A stretch of 64,000 nucleotides of DNA. Source: Skermanella sp. TT6 (lineage in GTDB: Bacteria > Pseudomonadota > Alphaproteobacteria > Azospirillales > Azospirillaceae). A program made the translations under genes and the position numbers. Positions 63,122 to 64,000 of this stretch are shown one piece after another; positions within the stretch are counted from its first letter, which is position 1; each line of letters begins with the position of its first letter. The notes below the pieces were generated by a model. The model was given only the letters and a program-made list of their open reading frames with translations. It did no database searches and was not told the origin of the DNA. The stretch is from assembly GCF_016653635.2 (NCBI RefSeq), contig NZ_CP067421.1, positions 558,001 to 622,000 on the forward strand, given 5' to 3'.

Positions 63122-63966
63122 CACGAGGCTCCCAGCATCCGGCGCACGCCGGTGACGCGGCTGACGATCGCGATCAGCGCCAGCGTCGCCACCAGCAGCA
63201 CGACCGACAAGGCGGCGGCCAGGCCCCAGCGCAGCGTCTGGAGCACGGAGATGCTGACATACTCGCTCAGCATCACGACCCGGCCACCTCCCAGGATGGC
63301 GGGCGTGACGAAGAAGCCAAGGCCGAACACGAAGACCAGCAGACCGGCCCCGAACAATGCCGGCAGCGTCAGCGGCAGGTAGATGTCGGTGAAGGTTCGG
63401 AACGGCGACGCGCCGACGCTGCGCGCCGCCATCATCAGGCGGCCGTCGAGCCCCCGCATGGCGGCGAAGATCGGGAAGACGGCATAGGGCACCAGGTAAT
63501 GGACCATGCCGATCACGACCCCGAGCTCGTTGCGCACCAGCGGCAGGGGTGCGGCGATCAGCCCCGATCCCAGCAGCGCCTCGTTGACGATCCCGTTGTT
63601 GCGCAACAGGATCAGCCACGCCAGCGCCCGCACCAGCACCGACAGCCAGAACGGCACCAGCACGCAGAGCAGCAGGGCCAGCCGCTGCCGCTCGCCCATG
63701 TGGGCCATGGCGTAGGCGACGGCGTAGCCCAGCGCGACCGCGATCGCCGTGGTCAGCCCGACGATCCGGAAGGTCGTCAGCAGGATGCGGTGGATGCTGT
63801 CGGTCGCCGCGACCTGCTCGTACCAGCGGAGCGTCGGCCCGTCCGGCCCGCCGAACGACAGCGCCACCAGCTGCCCGATCGGGATCAGGAACAGCCCGCA
63901 GACCAGCAGCGCCGCCGGCAGCAGGAACCCGACATAGGGCTCCCCGGACAAGGGCCTCTTCGCCAC
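63121..63966 (-). CDS. PotB-type ABC transporter permease
   Basis: The 281-residue protein starts at a GTG (63966). It has six spans, the segment PFWLSVLVRALAWLILLRNN typical of PotB, and the loop MMAARSVGASPFRTFTDIYL. It is the first complete gene of the operon visible here; the binding protein is expected just beyond the right edge. Confidence 0.88.
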   Translation of the reverse strand: MAKRPLSGEPYVGFLLPAALLVCGLFLIPIGQLVALSFGGPDGPTLRWYEQVAATDSIHRILLTTFRIVGLTTAIAVALGYAVAYAMAHMGERQRLALLLCVLVPFWLSVLVRALAWLILLRNNGIVNEALLGSGLIAAPLPLVRNELGVVIGMVHYLVPYAVFPIFAAMRGLDGRLMMAARSVGASPFRTFTDIYLPLTLPALFGAGLLVFVFGLGFFVTPAILGGGRVVMLSEYVSISVLQTLRWGLAAALSVVLLVATLALIAIVSRVTGVRRMLGAS

Positions 63967-63980
63967 TTCGGCGTCCCCCG

Positions 63981-64000
63981 TCAGCCGGAGATGCCGTCGA
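63981..64000 (-). CDS. 3' end of a gene entering from the right edge
   Basis: The last codons read DGISG and a TGA at 63983-63981, 14 bases before the PotB-type start. In such operons this would be the periplasmic binding protein, but six codons do not identify it. Confidence 0.25.

Overview
The window is high-GC DNA. Gene content (enolase-superfamily dehydratases, TRAP and ABC uptake systems, molybdenum hydroxylases, many IS5/IS110/IS256/IS1380/ISL3 relatives) suggests a soil or plant-associated alphaproteobacterium, most likely a Rhodospirillales member such as Azospirillum or Skermanella. The taxonomic guess is inference; no rRNA or tRNA is present to confirm it.

Layout. (1) 1-6306: the end of an exopolysaccharide/capsule locus with two glycosyltransferases, a Wzx-type flippase and a Wzc/ExoP-type chain-length regulator and tyrosine kinase. 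(2) 6343-16434: an insertion-sequence island. It holds two identical IS1380-family copies in opposite orientation, each with its own 4-bp target duplication, an IS256 element inside an IS630 remnant, an IS5 element with 3-bp duplications, and pieces of IS66-like, ISL3, IS110 and IS3 elements. The only cargo gene is an FkbM-type methyltransferase. (3) 16456-26511: a sugar-acid catabolic regulon with three enolase-superfamily dehydratases, a DapA-type aldolase, a 2-oxoglutarate dioxygenase, a DctPQM TRAP importer and a LacI regulator. Three matching LacI-type operators tie it together. (4) 26523-27114: transposase remnants. (5) 27115-41309: a 13-gene leftward operon with a divergent GntR regulator. 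It encodes an Opp/Dpp-type ABC importer, a dihydropyrimidinase-like and a cyclic-imidase/PuuE-like hydrolase, an asparaginase, an AllA-like protein, three SDR enzymes and a CobW-type metallochaperone. Together these suggest uptake and opening of a cyclic amide or ureide. (6) 41545-42171: IS5-type remnants. (7) 42210-59540: two molybdenum-hydroxylase gene sets around a MarR regulator, an SsuABC-type importer with duplicated binding proteins and permeases, an alpha/beta hydrolase and an amidohydrolase. This looks like an uptake-hydroxylation-ring-opening pathway for an unidentified heterocycle. (8) 59541-60044: an internally deleted IS5-type element. (9) 60214-63966: a polyamine-type ABC importer with an embedded polysaccharide-deacetylase-fold hydrolase, continuing past the right edge.

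Best candidates for something new are the divergent molybdenum-hydroxylase/ABC locus (including a CoxS-CoxG fusion and a binding protein without a signal peptide), the cyclic-amide operon, and the LacI regulon with three different dehydratases. The IS island also contains a 34-bp inverted repeat split by an IS and an identical 26-bp insertion in two IS5 copies.
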